Shown piece by piece: positions 35,176 to 49,200 of a DNA stretch of 64,000 nucleotides (its first letter is position 1; each line of letters opens with the position of its first letter). The stretch spans positions 46,715,082 to 46,779,081 of the forward strand of contig OX344751.2 of the NCBI GenBank assembly GCA_947034885.2. The letters run 5' to 3'. Both the position numbers and the translations under genes were made by a program. Below the pieces are notes generated by a model. That model did no database searches and was not told where the DNA came from. It saw only the letters and a list, made by a program, of their open reading frames with translations. This DNA comes from Thuidium tamariscinum. Lineage: Eukaryota; Streptophyta; Bryopsida; Hypnales; Thuidiaceae.

Positions 35176-37272
35176 AGAGCCAGCCCGACCGCGGCAGAGA
35201 ACGAGCGAGTGTTCCGTCTCCTCCCAGCTTGCCTGCCGTGCTGCGATTGTTCATTGTCGTTGTACGTATGCTCTGTGTGCCTGCTGCTCGGGTTGAGGCC
35301 CCATGCTAAGCTAAGCTTGGGTTATGGACCATGGCCTGCCTCTTTGTGGGATGTAAATACAGTAAGCTTAAGTTACATGATGATGATATGAACAACTTCC
35401 ACCTTCAGCCTCCGAAGAATATATAGGTATGTGAACTAACTCAAGAGATATTCAATACACCACATACATACATGAAGCACTCAACCCTTTTCCTCGCTCC
35501 CTCCCTCCGTCCCTCTCTCCTCAGCAACTGCACGCGCACCGCTTCCGCCGTCCCTCGAACGCGCGCACTGCGACCATCGACCGCAAGCCTCGTCTCAAGA
35601 GGAGCCTCGCCTCGCCCTCGGGGGGAAATTTGGGTTCGCATCGCAGTTTCCGCAGAAGCGGGGCTGAGTCGGCGGAATGCGTAATTAAGCACAACCCTCG
35701 CGCCAGGACCCACCTGAGGGCGGGCGCCATCATCGGTGGACGCTTTCGGGCATGCTGGCCGGTAGGGTGTGGCAGCCACTGGGGACCAATAAGCTTAGCC
35801 GGGAGAATTGCGTGCTCGCTCTTGATCTTGCGGCCCGCGGATTTGCCTCTGGGGTGGCTGCCGGTCGGTCTTGGGGGTGGTTTTCTGTTTGGGGTAAAGT
35901 CGTTTGCTCGTGCTTTGGTTGAAATTCGAGGGAAAGGACAGTGTGGGGGATAGTTTCGGGGGGCCATTGCGGGAGAGGATGGGGATAGGGATGTGGACGA
36001 AGTTCGGGATGTCGAAGGTTATGTCGCCATGCTGCGTCCTCCGCCATAGCCAGGTGCTTTGGCGATGGGACTATGGGAGGGTTTGCGGGTCGGCCTTTTT
36101 CGAGGACTTGATCTGTCGGAATTGACGCGATAGGTCTTGATGACTTTGTGCGCATTGGGAGGGAGCAGCGACATTTGCCAGGGTTAGCTTGATCTTCCTA
36201 CCACTGGCGTGGAGACATTACCGCTAATTGTTATGTGTCTTGGGGGGGTGTAGGATTGGCACGACGTACCGATGGGGAAGAGGCGTCGACTCCAAGAAGT
36301 CCAAGATACCGGCGAGAGGGCCATGCTGCGGTAGCCTGTGTTAGGGTACATTACTACGGAAATTGGCTTGACGTGATCAGAGTAGGAGTTGCGACGCTCA
36401 ACTCGGCGAGTCATAATCTTGCCAGGACTCATTGGTTGTTCTGTGAGTAAGTCCCGCAATTTGCCTTATAATACTCAATTTGCCATGTTTGATGCTAGGG
36501 TTAGCGGAATTTTAATTCGCGAAGCCAAGGAGGACGTCCTCTCATTAAAACCTAGGAATGCTGGGGTATGTCCGCAGGATCGGTAAGAGGATCGGTGATA
36601 TAGCTGGAGTTCTATGCGCTAGCGTTTTCTCGCGAGAGCTCATTTCGGGAGAGAACCGGAGATTGGAATATGCCGTAGTTGTTGTGCGCGTGACCTAAAG
36701 TGATGCTATGCCACTCAATTAGAAATTGGGGTGGGCTTTGCGAGGAAGCAGCATGAGGGCTGAGAAGTAGTTGATCGAAAGGTTGCTTTCAGGGATAATC
36801 CAGATTACTCTTCAGCCTGAGTAGTAGGGAGGCACTGACTTGATGATGTCGACACTCTAAAATTTAAGTTTTGGGGAGTTAATTCTAGGAATAGAATTCC
36901 CACATGTTCTAGATAAATAGGATCTGAAGGATCAGTCACGAGCTCTTATTTTCACTAGTCTAGGGAGGGATATGTGAATTGGCGATTGACATAATTCAGT
37001 GGTGTTGCTTCTTTCGGAATGGCATCTGTCGGTATCCGGACCCTCTCTGGTCCACTTGAAACAATGTTATATGCTAATCATGCTCGAATAGGTTGTAGCG
37101 TGGATCGAATACCTTTAAACTTTAAGACATCTTCAATAACTAGCAGTTGTGATATTTTTGGTCATGGCATTGGAAAGGTTACGTGCAAGGAAGTCAGACT
37201 ATGCTGGTTGTGTTCTGATTTTGGTTGTGGTTGTTGCAGGGCTGCAGGGGCTGCAGGTGAGGATGGGATAAC
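35176..37272 (+). other. Long 5' leader (UTR exon and intron) of the PHD gene
   Basis: About 2.1 kb lie between the TATA box and the start codon. The region is GC-rich and CpG-rich at first (to about 36,700). A strong 3' splice site (GGTTGTTGCAG, ending 37239) precedes the start-codon exon, so at least one intron lies in the leader; a possible donor is GTGAGTAAG near 36,443. Short open frames here lack motifs and are better read as upstream ORFs or chance frames. The start-codon exon itself has an upstream ATG-GGA-TAA mini-ORF at 37264. Confidence 0.45.
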
Positions 37273-40200
37273 ATGGATAAGGTAGAACCACGAGCTGGTA
37301 CAGCTCCCCAGACTATTGCGAGGCCATGCAGGATAGCAATGTATCGGCCTCGCGAGAGGACCGTGCAAGAGCTCCTCCGTCATACCCAGAAGATTGCTGC
37401 GCCAAGGGTACGTTGACTCTCTATTTTTTTAACGTTCCTTTTGCTTACCGAATGCTTTGAGCCTACTCAGAATATATATGCGCACGCCCCTTCCTCTTGC
37501 TTTGAAGAAAGGCTGTTGGGCAAAAGATATTGGAGCGAATTTCTCAGTTTCACTTAGCCGGTTAAGGCTTAACCGTATTTGGTTTCTACATTGCTCTTTG
37601 GTATCCGCTTAATCCGCTCGTTAATAGTCTCGTGTTTTGTTATTATTATTTTCTCCTTTCCTTGCGTTTGAATTGGTAGCATGCTCTGGGTGTTTTGAAT
37701 AGGAGATACGTTCTTGAAAGTTATCCTTTCTCATTGGTTGATCATTACTAATACTGAACGTTGAATGGCTACTGATTTGAAGTTCATATCTCTTGGATAA
37801 TGTTATCAATTGGAGACTCTAATTTTACAGTCACCCAGTCTTACTGGCCGGTCACAGGCCATGGACTCACCTCCATCGGCATTGTAGTCAATCTTATGAT
37901 AAATGGAGGTATTAGTCAACATTCCCGAGATTTCAGCCTTGGTGTGAATTGTTGCCTTGCAGCCATCACCTGTGCACACTGATGGAGCTCGTATGCAAGG
38001 TCCGGGTGTGAAGGAGGTAGTGCACTTTTTAGGCACTAACAAACTTGCAAGCATGGATTGTACTGATTGCTGATTGGAAGAGGTGGTCGCAAATTTTCAA
38101 ATCCAATCCAGCCAAAATGTGTTTATTGGCACTAAGTGCATGTGTGCTATCAATCATAAAATCCACCAATGGCCGTCTAGGTGGAGCACATTTATCAAGT
38201 TAGTTTAATTCTGGCCTAGTTGGAGTCATATCTGAGAACATGCAACGGCTGTTTATCCAGGAATGCTGTACTTGTTGGGGCATTGTTGCGGCAGAACAGC
38301 TTCAGCAATGTAGTGCCTGTGAGTGTTTCCTCATCTTGGGGTTGACATATTGCATAAAAGATCTGAAGAGTGTGAACACCCTCTACATTGTTGTAGCAAA
38401 GAGTACAGCAAACTGTGTCACCACATCCCATTTTTTTTTTGCAAGGATTCTTGTTGTCATCATTCTGAAAACAAGATTGTAGTTTACAGAAAACAATTAG
38501 TGTAATATAACATTACTTGGTACAATAATAGAGTTGATTAGATTAGAGTGTCTTCTCCTTGCTTGTTCTTTACAATAGGTAGAGTAGATGTAACTTCTAA
38601 TGTGCCTACTTGATAGTTGTCACTTATAGTGTGACTGCTTTAAAAGAAATCAACCATGAACGGTTGTGTCTAATGGTATCCTTGTCACATGTTGCTTAGA
38701 TAAGTAGGAGGTCCTTAATTACACAATGTAACGTTCTTTTCGGAATAATGTTATCCTAAAATACGTACTGTATGTAGGTGAAATGCGATAACTACATATC
38801 AGACAACTAGAAGTTATTGATGACTTGTGCTGTGTCTACGTCTTACTTCTTACCTTTTTTGCTCCCCGCCTTGTTGCCTCTCTGGCAGGTGATCGAGGAT
38901 TCCATACGACTTGCCTTGACCCGCTTGTAAATGTATGTGTTGATTGTGTCGGTACCATTTTGTTGATTGGTGTATCGTCATTGATTTCTTAAATTTATTA
39001 GAGCAATTTAGATACTTGTGCCGATTTGGGTGGTTGGTGGGAATGTGTCCTTGGTTTTGAACTTGCTATTATTTTTTATGTTGATGTTACGAAGTCTGAC
39101 CATGTGCAGATTCTTACTCCTGAGGGGCATTGGTGCTGTGGTGTATGTGATGGTTACAAGAGTCGGGAAGAGGATACCGGAGCAACAGATCGAACCCCCG
39201 GTGATAGTATGACAAGTAGTCAAAACACAGGTGGTCAGTGGAATTCAACTGCTTCCGGTGGGAAGAAAAAACTGACGCACACTCGTGGTTTGAAGGAAGT
39301 TGTCCAGCAAGAAGAAGCTAGTCTTGAAGATAGCAAGTGGTTACAAACAGCATCTCATGAAGGTAAGCTCTCAGTGGAAGACCTTCCAAATTCGAGTCAT
39401 ACCTTAAGTACTGTGGGTACTGAAACTAGCAAGAGTAGCATTGACCGCGTTGCTTCACCTGGGGAAACAGGCGAAGCAAGCAGAAGGAGTAAACGTGGTC
39501 GTCCGCTCAAAAATGCAGCCCAGGTCCTTCCTTTAAAACGTCGACGGGCTGATGCTGGAATCTCTAAGGCCAAGCCTGATGACGGGAAGGCACCGTCCAA
39601 TGTTCCAGAACCATTAGGCGAGGTTGAAGAAGTGGCAGTAGAGTCTAGGGCGGCGCCTGTGTTACCTACATCTAGTTTAAGCATCGACCGTCCTGCAAGT
39701 GTCACAATTACAGAGCTTCTTGACGAAAAATTTCCCCCTGTTGTGGTCAAAACTGAAAGCAATGTCGCGGATGTGGACAAATCGGGAAGTACAGCGGTTT
39801 CAATCAATGACGTTGACAAAGTGATTCAGTTTGGTGGTACCAAGTTGAAAGATTCAGATGGGAACTTCCAGTCGTTGGCAATGAAGGATTGTTCTCCAGA
39901 GTCAAATGCGATGGTAGCCCTGCCCAAGGTTCCAGATATTAGTGTGGTCCAGGTGATGGAGTGTGGGGACTTCGATGCTTCTCATAAAGGTGAGCTTGCG
40001 GTCAGTAGTTTGTCAGTTAACATTGCCACAATGGCATTTGTTGCGAATGGCGATACTACCGGTGATTATGACTGGGAAGCCAATCATTTTGGAATACTTC
40101 CGGATGTGCCTGCTTCTGGTGGTCAAGCAAGAAGTTTTACATGTCAAATGCTATCTGATGCTTGTGTTCTAAACAAGATCTTTAGACTGCAGATTGTTAA

Positions 40201-43200
40201 TTTTTTTAATCCTGCTATCTTAGTCTAGTAAAAGAGAAGAATCTTATCTGATGTCGATTTTTCCACGTGCTGGCAGTGTCGGAAGAGAAAAAGCTGCAAG
40301 TTACGGGTGTTGATACACGTGAAACGTCCACAACAACTTCAAGCATTCCACAGAATGTTGGTGTCCAACCTTTGGGAAATACTGTAGTGCTGGATGGGCT
40401 TGCTTCGGAGCAACAAGTGAAGGAGCAAACCTGTAAGAATGATCCTGTGTCTTCTGGAGAGGTAGAAGAGAATACGGCAGCGACTCATACGGAGAAAGAG
40501 CCTTTTCTGAGCGAGCAGCTTGCCTTGGATTCCACTGGGAAGTCTAACGTGGAAGTTACTACGGGACGAACCACATCATCTGCTTCCTTGCTTATTTCAC
40601 CTTCTCCTTCCGTTAAACTTACTAGTCCATCTCCTCCCTTGAACAATTCTGGCTCCTCTGTTTCATACACTTCGTCAGTATCTACTGCCTCGCCATTCGA
40701 GGGGTTTCAGTCGCAATCAAGGGATGTCATAACTTTTACTTCACCTGTCACTCCACAGTTTTTAAAACCTGCTCTTGAGCAAGGTGGGAGTGATGGAAAG
40801 ATTTCTTTAGTCGCGAAACCACTTTTTAAGGCATCTAGTTCTAGCCCTAGCCCCAGCCCCAGCCCTTCTTCTACTTCTCCTCCATCCAAGCTTGAGAAAA
40901 ATTTTCCGAGCGGTTTTCCCCCCCATGTAGAAGATAGGCTGCCATCTTCTACGTCGTTGCCGCAGCCTTTAGCGGTCCCAAGCGTATCGGCATTTGACGT
41001 TAATGTTGGCGAGGCTCTAGATTCTCAGTTATCTAATCTGGTCAGTGGACTGCCAGTTCCGGCACAACGAGCACGAAAATGGCCGCAAGCCTCTCTTGTA
41101 GTTGACGGCAATGGACTTGTGACACAACCAGCCCGTAAACTGAAGACTCAGACTATGGAATTTCCTCAGTCGGGGCGTGTCAGCAAGGAACTCAACAAAT
41201 CCTCTGCCCGTGACCCAGGACATGTGAAAAACGTGCTTCCAAAGGTACTGGAAAATGGTGCTATTAGACTGGAATCTGACGAAAACCTATCTGCTAGATC
41301 CAAGGAAGGGAACCCAGAGGACGACAGAGATGGATCACCGAGCAACCTCCTTGTGGAAGATGTACATCCTCAAAACCTATCATTTATTGTCACTCTGAGT
41401 TTGTTTTGGCTATCACATCCAATTTTGTGAGTTCATTGTCAGAAGGATTGAAGTTTAGATTAATTCGTTAATTAAAGAGCAATGACGTATACGGTTTGAT
41501 CTCAACGTGCTACTGCTGCACAGGTCAAGGTTTGTGACACCTGCGGTAACGCTGGTTACGAGGAATTGCTGGCTGTTTGCAGTGGCTGCAGCGAAGGTGC
41601 TGAACACACGTGAGTATTTTTACCTCTTTGCATTCATTTTAACCCAAGATAAATGTGTTTTGCATGCTCAAACAACTTTTCCGTTGACCTACCGCAGGCT
41701 CGCATCGCGTCTTAATGTTGGATCATTCCTTTGATTTTGTGGCATTTAGTAGCAACCGTAGTTGACCACAAGTCCTGAGATTGAAGCTCTGAAATTCTTA
41801 TTGCCGAGGATGATTAGATACGTGACTCACATTTTTGGAGATCAACCGCCTGTAACGGTCACTTCCACCTTCAGCTTCTGTTTATTACAATCCTGCGGGA
41901 TACTTGTTTCTGTGAACGTGCCAGTTATTGTATGCGGTTCCAAATGGATTCGTTGCCGGAGGGGGAGTGGTTCTGCGAAACGTGCCAAATGAAACAAAGA
42001 CAAGGAGGCCCGAAACTTCTGGAACGGGTCATCGCTCCCTCGAAATCACTGGGCCGTTCGACTTCCATAAACAACCGGCCCAAACCTGTGTCTATGCAGA
42101 ACAATGCTCGGTCCCGCCTAACAGAACGGCTCAACAACAAGAAGCCTCGCATGACTCTTGTTAGAAAATCACCCTCAAAGGCTCCTATTGTACAGACGCC
42201 CGTTAAAAGATTATCCAGTGACCTTCCTATGTCTCCTGTGTCTAGAAAACTGCCAACAGAGAGCTCCACTTGGGGAGCTTCTTCTACATCACCTCCATCA
42301 ACATTGCCAGTTTCAACGTCTTCTGCGAAGCCTTCGCTTACGAGAGAGAACACTTTCAAGTCTGGTCCTGACACCGGCAAGGTTAAATTTTTGGCACCAT
42401 CAGCAGTCGCCAACTTTTCGTCTAATGCTCGAGCAAATGTTGCCAAATCTGCAACTGCATCCTTACAGCCTCCGAAAGCAGGTATCGCGACTTCTGATTG
42501 CTATACTTGTAGTCCACTACATTTGTGACACTGATTTGATTTGGTTTGTTGTTTTTAAATAATTTATTTTAACTCAAGTAGTCAATTGCGAGTGATGTCA
42601 ATTTTTCTTCTCGCTGACAAAGATCTATGTCTGTTACTTATAGCTGCAGCAGGACAAGCTAGTAACAAGAGCAGCAGGTTTGCATCACTGAGCAGCATAT
42701 CTGAGTCGAGCACACCTCTGAACAAATCAACAAGCCTGAATACTTCTCGCGCGTCACTGACGACATCACCAACTCCAGTGCTTTCAAAATCTCCGTCTGG
42801 TAAAATTTCGGCTGACTACCCGGCGCTTACAAAGTCCTCTTCTGCTAAATCTTCTGCCGATTTCCCTTTTTTGTTAAATCCGAACTCCAGGCAAGGGAAT
42901 GGATTGAAAGTCTCTGGACAGTTAAAGAGCAGCAGCCGAGATGGTGCTGTTCCGGATGGAGTTTCTTTGGCTTCTAGTGGCAGAGAAGCTTTGTCGTATG
43001 CTTCTCAGACTTCGGGTTCAAAACTGATGAGACTGGGAAGGAGCGCGAGCAGTAGTGGGCTTAGTGGTGAATCTCGTCCCTCGCCTGACACCCCTCGCCC
43101 TCCACTTGAATATGGAAGAGGTCCTCAACGTGCAGGGCTACCTGGGGAACCTCGACCCTCCCCGGACACCCCTCGACCTCCCCCCGAACATGGAAGAGCT

Positions 43201-46200
43201 GCCCAACGTTTGGGGCAAATTGGTGAACCTCGACCCTCCCTCGACCCCCCTCGACCTCCACTTGAACCTGGCAGAATGGCTCAGCGTTCAGGGCCAGCTT
43301 CAGGTGTGGCAGGTATGGCATAACAGACTTGTACATAAGTATACTAGTAGTATCAAATGTCCTTGTATGATGCAGAACTGCCTCTTAATTGGAGGTTATT
43401 TGTTGCTTGATGGAGGCTAAGCGTCTCATCTAATATCCGTGCATGCCATTTTATCCGTTTGGCCTCCTAGGGGATTCTGAAATTTGTACTTATCGGATTT
43501 AAGCTTTTTGTAATCGCAGGAATGGGACTCACACAGGATGCTTTGAAAGCTGGTGGCAAGGACAAGGCTTCATGCAGATCCGAGCCAGCTTCGGGAGTTG
43601 GATCAGTGGTGGCTGGAAAAGGAATATTGGAACCTCCAGGGTTTCCTGGGAAGCAGTCAAAGCCAAGTACCAGTGTTTGGAGTGCACCATGGTTAGGAGA
43701 TTCAAACTCCACGCGGTGTTTCTCATGCAAGAATTTCGGACATAGTATCCAGGACTGCCCAAGCCGAAATTTTCCAGCTTCGGAGCAAAAGATCACGAAT
43801 GGGTTATCTAGTTCTCCGGGCTCGAGTCCCAAGCCTCCCAAGAGCACAAGGGAAGCAGTTCCAGTTTTCAGTGATATTGATGCACACGTTCCTGCTGTGG
43901 GATTGAAGGCAGGGAATGAAGTAAAGGTTATATCTGGACCAGTCTTACATGGGTTACAAAACGCTGCTGAGTCAGTTCTAGGATCGGTTCCAGGGAGTGG
44001 CAGTTCGGATTCTGAGAAATCAAAGCCTCTACCTCCTTCTCCAACCCCAACTGATCTTTATAGAAGATCTTCAAGTTTTAAGGGTCATGACACATCGGCT
44101 GCCGGCTCTAGGATTCCTTCCTTGCTTAATAGTACCTCGTTTCAACAATTGGTCACTGGCCAGACTCCACCCGGGGTCCCACCTCTACCAAATGGGGACA
44201 TCTCTTCTAATAAACAGGGATTGAAGACAGATTCTGGAGGAGGAAATCCGTGGATACCTGGTGGGGCATGTGACAACGAGGGCCCTCCAGGAGTACCCAG
44301 TATGGAGACTGCACAGGTCGATTCTAAGATTGCACCTCTACCAAATAATGTCTCGCTTTTGGTGAAATCCGAGGGTGGCTCTCCATTAAATTCTTCGCAA
44401 GTCACAGCTTCAAAAGTACCTCAAGGGCATGCCATGCTACAGCAGCCCACAGAAGCTGCTGTAGGTGGTCCTGTGCCTCCAGTTTTGCAGCGAGTACACC
44501 CCCCCGCCTGGGCATCTCGGTCACTTTGGTTGGAGGGGCTGCCTCCACATGCTGTACAAGGCCAGGGACCAGGACATGTTGGCTATCCTACTGGACTGGT
44601 CCAGAGTTTCCCACCACCAGGACCTGTCATTTATGGCCAATCTCCACCAATGTCGTACCTTACTTCCCAACCTCCGCAGCCCCTTCCTCCATATGCTTCC
44701 GTTGCTCCTCCCCCTATCCCAACCCCGTCACCACCTCCCACCTCAGCTGCTCTATATGATGCAGCTGTCCCAAGTGCGGCGGTTGCTTGGAGGTAAGAAA
44801 TATCCTAAAGTGGGATTTGTTTTTTTTGGGCATCAATTAGTCATATTTGAAGTTGTTAATAGTGAGCGCACTGGAAGTTAACCTCTTGAATCTTATAATG
44901 GACAATAAAGAGGAAGTCTCGCATTGGAAGTTATATTTACTTCGAATTGTTTGAAGGACAACCTAGCAGTAGAAGTTATAATGATTTTGCAATCATTTGA
45001 GATTAGCCAGAGGAGTACATGATAATTATAGTTTCTGTCACGCCTGCACGAAAGAAGTGCAAAATGAACGGGTGTGTATGGTGGTGTCCTTAGAAGTTGT
45101 TTTCTTTATCCTTGTACTTGTATTGGATTAGATGCAATCGCAACTCTAGCGCTCCTTCCCGAGGATCACTCTCTTACAGTTTCTCGGTTCTTGTTTCACA
45201 GAGGTGCTTTTGAGGTGAACGATGGGCAGTCGACGATTGTGTTTGACGAAATACTTGCACATGTTTCTACCAAGGCTGTGGCCAAGGTTCACGAGGTTGC
45301 AACAGCGTTGCCACAACAACTGCGCCTGGAGCAAGTTCAGCGCTCCTTGGATCTGGAGACCTGGCCACGCCAGTTCAACACACGACCTCCTACCGATGGA
45401 AGCATTGCGCTTTATTTTTTTGCCGATAATGGTGAAAGGTATTGTCACTTACATTTGGTATTGAGGCCTTTGGAACTCAAGAACGATATCCTGATGCTAC
45501 GTTTAGATAACCCTTCTAATGTTGGTGGTTAACAGATCAGAGGAATTGGTTCTGTCACTGTATTAGAGTTAATCGTAAACTGAGAAGAAACTGGGATTTC
45601 TTCCCCATTGAAGAGCGGAAAACAGAGAATGGGGCTCAAACTCCTTGTGGATCCAAAATGGAGCTCTTTTGAGTTTCGTCCCTAGTTTTGCTTCCAGCAA
45701 TAAGAACTCAGGAGCATGCGACATGTGGGACTAGGGTTATAACTCTAAGATGAGAACCATGAGTTTTGAGCTTAACTCAAGATAAGGTGGTGGACCACAA
45801 TGCATTTATTGTTGGGGACCACAGCTTAAACTTAGCGTGTAACTCCAGACCAATTCTAGGCCACTTTACCATCAACTCTATTGTCTGAGATCTTTTCTAA
45901 CTGAGATTGTTCTGCTACACCTTTGCAGCTTTGAGAAATTCCGTCATAACCTGGTGGAAAAGATGGTTTCGCGGGACCTTGTTCTACGTGCTCAAGTGGA
46001 TGACGCGGAGCTTCTCATCTTTCCGTCGGACAAACTCTCTGAAAAATTTCAGCGTACGATATCTGATTTTGGAGTATTTGGAATGATTTGTCACCTGTTT
46101 GCTGACTGCTGATTGGGTCCAGAATAAATCGAAAGGGTATCCTCATTGGACAGATTCTTCTGATGTCGGAAACTGGCATCAGCGAATGCTTGACGTTGAG

Positions 46201-49200
46201 TTGTATTACGCATGGGATGTGCTTTCTTCGATTTCTTTTGAAGTATGTGTAGTTATGGTTGTGGAAATCCTGTCAGATGAAATCTGGGATACAGGACTCT
46301 TGAAAATTTTGAAATTATTTACTCGATTTCGGAATGTATCACATGCTGGTATGATGGGGTATATTTGCCACTTTTTAATTAAAGGTTAAATCATAGTATA
46401 GACGAACATGCGTTGAAGTGAGGTATAGAGGTACGGTTGAATTTTCAATATAAGCGACTTTTTGAGTTCAGAACTACATTTATCTAGATTGAATCTCATT
46501 TCGGTGTTCTGTTTGTATAGGCTGGCATGGCCACATGTTTCTATGGGGTGTGTTTCGAGCTAAAAAGCAGGTTGCGAAAACGGCGTCAGCTTCAACACTT
46601 GTGGTCAAGGGACCTTTGGTGGCATCTCCTTGCATTGAAGTCGCAAAAATTCCACCATATTTTGTGCCAAGTGCTGCGCCTATTTGCAGTATAATATCGA
46701 AGACTAAGGACCCAAATGGCCCAAATATTGGGTACGAGAATACCGGGGAGGTAGACATGGAAGTTGACATGGAGGGGGGCAAAGAATTCGGGGTATCTGA
46801 CAAAGCAGTTAAAAGGCCTGACAGTGCCAATCCGCCGGCCACTCCTCCATTGTCCCCACCAGGAGCAAGCACAAGGACGCTTGCAGCAGCTCCAGCACCA
46901 GAGATTCTTGCAGGAGGAGCAGAGGGTGATAAGGTTCTAAGCAAGTCAGTCTCTATCAAAACAGATGATCTCGACCTGCCTCCTGGGTTTGCCCCAACCT
47001 TGGCTTTGCCTCCTACTCCGGGGACCCTGGAGCCTCCCACTTCAGGGTTGAGTTTACCTCCTGGATTTGCTAAAAAGACGGAAGCTCAGAAGCAGGTACT
47101 AATTCTTATCAAGATTTGCTCGCTGCGTGGTGTCTTGAGTTGTCTCTAATGTACGATGTGCTATTGGTACGTTTTCCTAAGCTTGAACAGTTAGGTGGAG
47201 GATACTATCTGCGTCAATTTTAGCATTTTATCATGTATAGGAGTGTAATTGTTGTGGAAGGATCTTTGGCTGCAAGAGTTGAATCTGTTGTGGTCAAAAT
47301 TTAATTACGTATGAATTTCTTATGCAGTCTCAAAGTGGTAGACTGTAGACCATTTTACCCGGAATTATATACACCCCATTTCACTCGAATATCAGTTGCC
47401 AGACATTTTGCCAAGTCATGCTTATACCAGTTTGCCAATAAGTCCAACCTAGTGCGAGAGTAAATGAGACACTGTTGGTAACAGGAGTAGGTGTAGGAGG
47501 CAGGATTAGGTCCTGATGACTTTAGTACCCAATGCGGTAGTTTTAACAATAGTCGAGGATGAATTGAAACGCTTACGTTTGTTATTTGTGGACACTAGGG
47601 TTACGCTTACTTCACTGTTTTCAAACTTTCATCTTGCAGTTTGACCTGGGGAGCAGTGCGGATGCTGCGGATGCTTCAGAGATGGGAGGCGTGAAGTTAA
47701 AGCGCAGTCTTAGTTCTGTGGAGGTTGTAAAGAGCTCTACTACACAACAAGCATCACCTTTGTCTGCACCGAGTCCCCGAGAAAATGAAGGCAACGCCCC
47801 TAGCTCACGCCCCTCGACAACTAAACGCTCTCGATCCCTATCTCGATCACCCAGTCGGCAGAAGGAGAGGGACAAAGTTAGGGACAAGTTGTGCGAGAGG
47901 GTGAAAGAGCGAGAGAGGAGGGATATCGACCTAAAGCATGGGCATGACAGGCTTCGGGAGCGGGCTCGGGAGGTGCACAGAGACCGAGATCGCGACCGAG
48001 AGTACCAAAGGGAGAAAGACAGCAGATGGGATAGGTCGAAGGAACGGGAAAGGCCTAGGCCGAGGGAAAAGGATCGGGTTAGGGATAGGGACAGAGCAAG
48101 GGAGAGAGAACGAGAGAGGGAGCGCGAACGCGAGAGAGAAAGAGAGAGGGAAAGGGAAAGGGAAAGGGAGAGAGAGAGGCTCTCGGAGCGGGGCAAGGAT
48201 AGGAAACACAGACCGAGAGACAATGACCAAGATCTGGACAGCAGACCAGGCAGGTACAGGCGGTCTCGGTCCCGCTCGAGGTCGAGAACTCCGGCCAGGA
48301 GGAAAGGAAGGTCACGCTCTCCGGGCTCTGGGAGACGGAAGGTGCGGTCTCGAACGCCGCCGCGACAGAGGAGTCGGTCCCCTTCCGCTTCCCGAAGGTA
48401 CAGGCGGCTCTCGGTGTCTGGTTCCGACTCTCCAGATTCACAGTCGCTGGAGATCCTGCAGGGCTCCGCGTTGGCTGGAACGAGGTCGCGGAAGACGGAG
48501 AGAGAGAGAGAGAGCTTGCAGGGGAAGAGGAACGCCTCCGACAAGGAGGCGGGGGACAAAAGCTCTCGACCTCGATGGAAGGCACCGCCAGTGGATGATA
48601 CACGATCTGGAAGCGCAGGGGCCAGCAATTCCAAGACTGTGGGCAGGTTGGGACATCCCAACACTGTGCCGGTCTCACGGTCGGTAACTCCAGTTCTCGA
48701 TATGAACGAAGGGGTGAGTGAGGCTTTCTCAGCGGAAGGGGCTGCTGCGTCCACTTCATTGCCGGACCTCAATACCGATTCTGTGGAGTCCGGGGTTGCA
48801 TTCCATGATTTTTTGCCTGCAGACGAGAGTGTGCCATCCAGGGATCCCGAAACGGCCGGCCCCATTGCGGAGCAGACCTTCTTCCCTGGCGTAGCTCGTG
48901 CAGCAGCAGTCATGCCTGCAAGGATGAACTTGCGACCTGACTCCGAACCCCCTGTATCAGCAAGGGAGAGGTGGGGCGCTGCAGTAAGCAGCCTGGGCTT
49001 TGCAGTGAGCGGCTCACGCCTGGAGTATAACAACACTATTCCGAGATCCTCTTCCGGGTATCAGTTTCTGCACACACCCAGACTGGACTCAGACTCCGTG
49101 TACAACCCGAACCCGGACTTGGAGCTGGCTTTAGGGGGACGTGAGAGGTCTCCAGAGGTGACGGTACCTTTACCTTTGTTTACAGACGGGCATGCTAGAA

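Noticed and set aside
35521..36155. Open frames of 107-148 codons on both strands in the GC-rich leader
   Set aside because: High GC lowers stop frequency; the frames overlap on both strands and lack motifs. A 5' UTR with chance frames explains them better.
38890..38934. Reading exon 3 in phase 0 after 37407 (skipping exon 2)
   Set aside because: That join hits a stop (TTG-TAA) and loses the PHD pattern; including the 38261-38318 exon gives correct phase and all zinc ligands.
40850..40872. AGCCCC/AGCCCT tandem hexamers as a regulatory repeat
   Set aside because: They lie inside a confirmed coding exon and simply encode a Ser-Pro repeat.
47621..49036. 471-codon minus-strand open frame and other long frames over the last PHD-gene exon
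   Set aside because: It is the mirror of the purine-rich RE/RS coding sequence (reads as Leu/Ser repeats), has no own motif, and the + strand frame joins cleanly to upstream exons.
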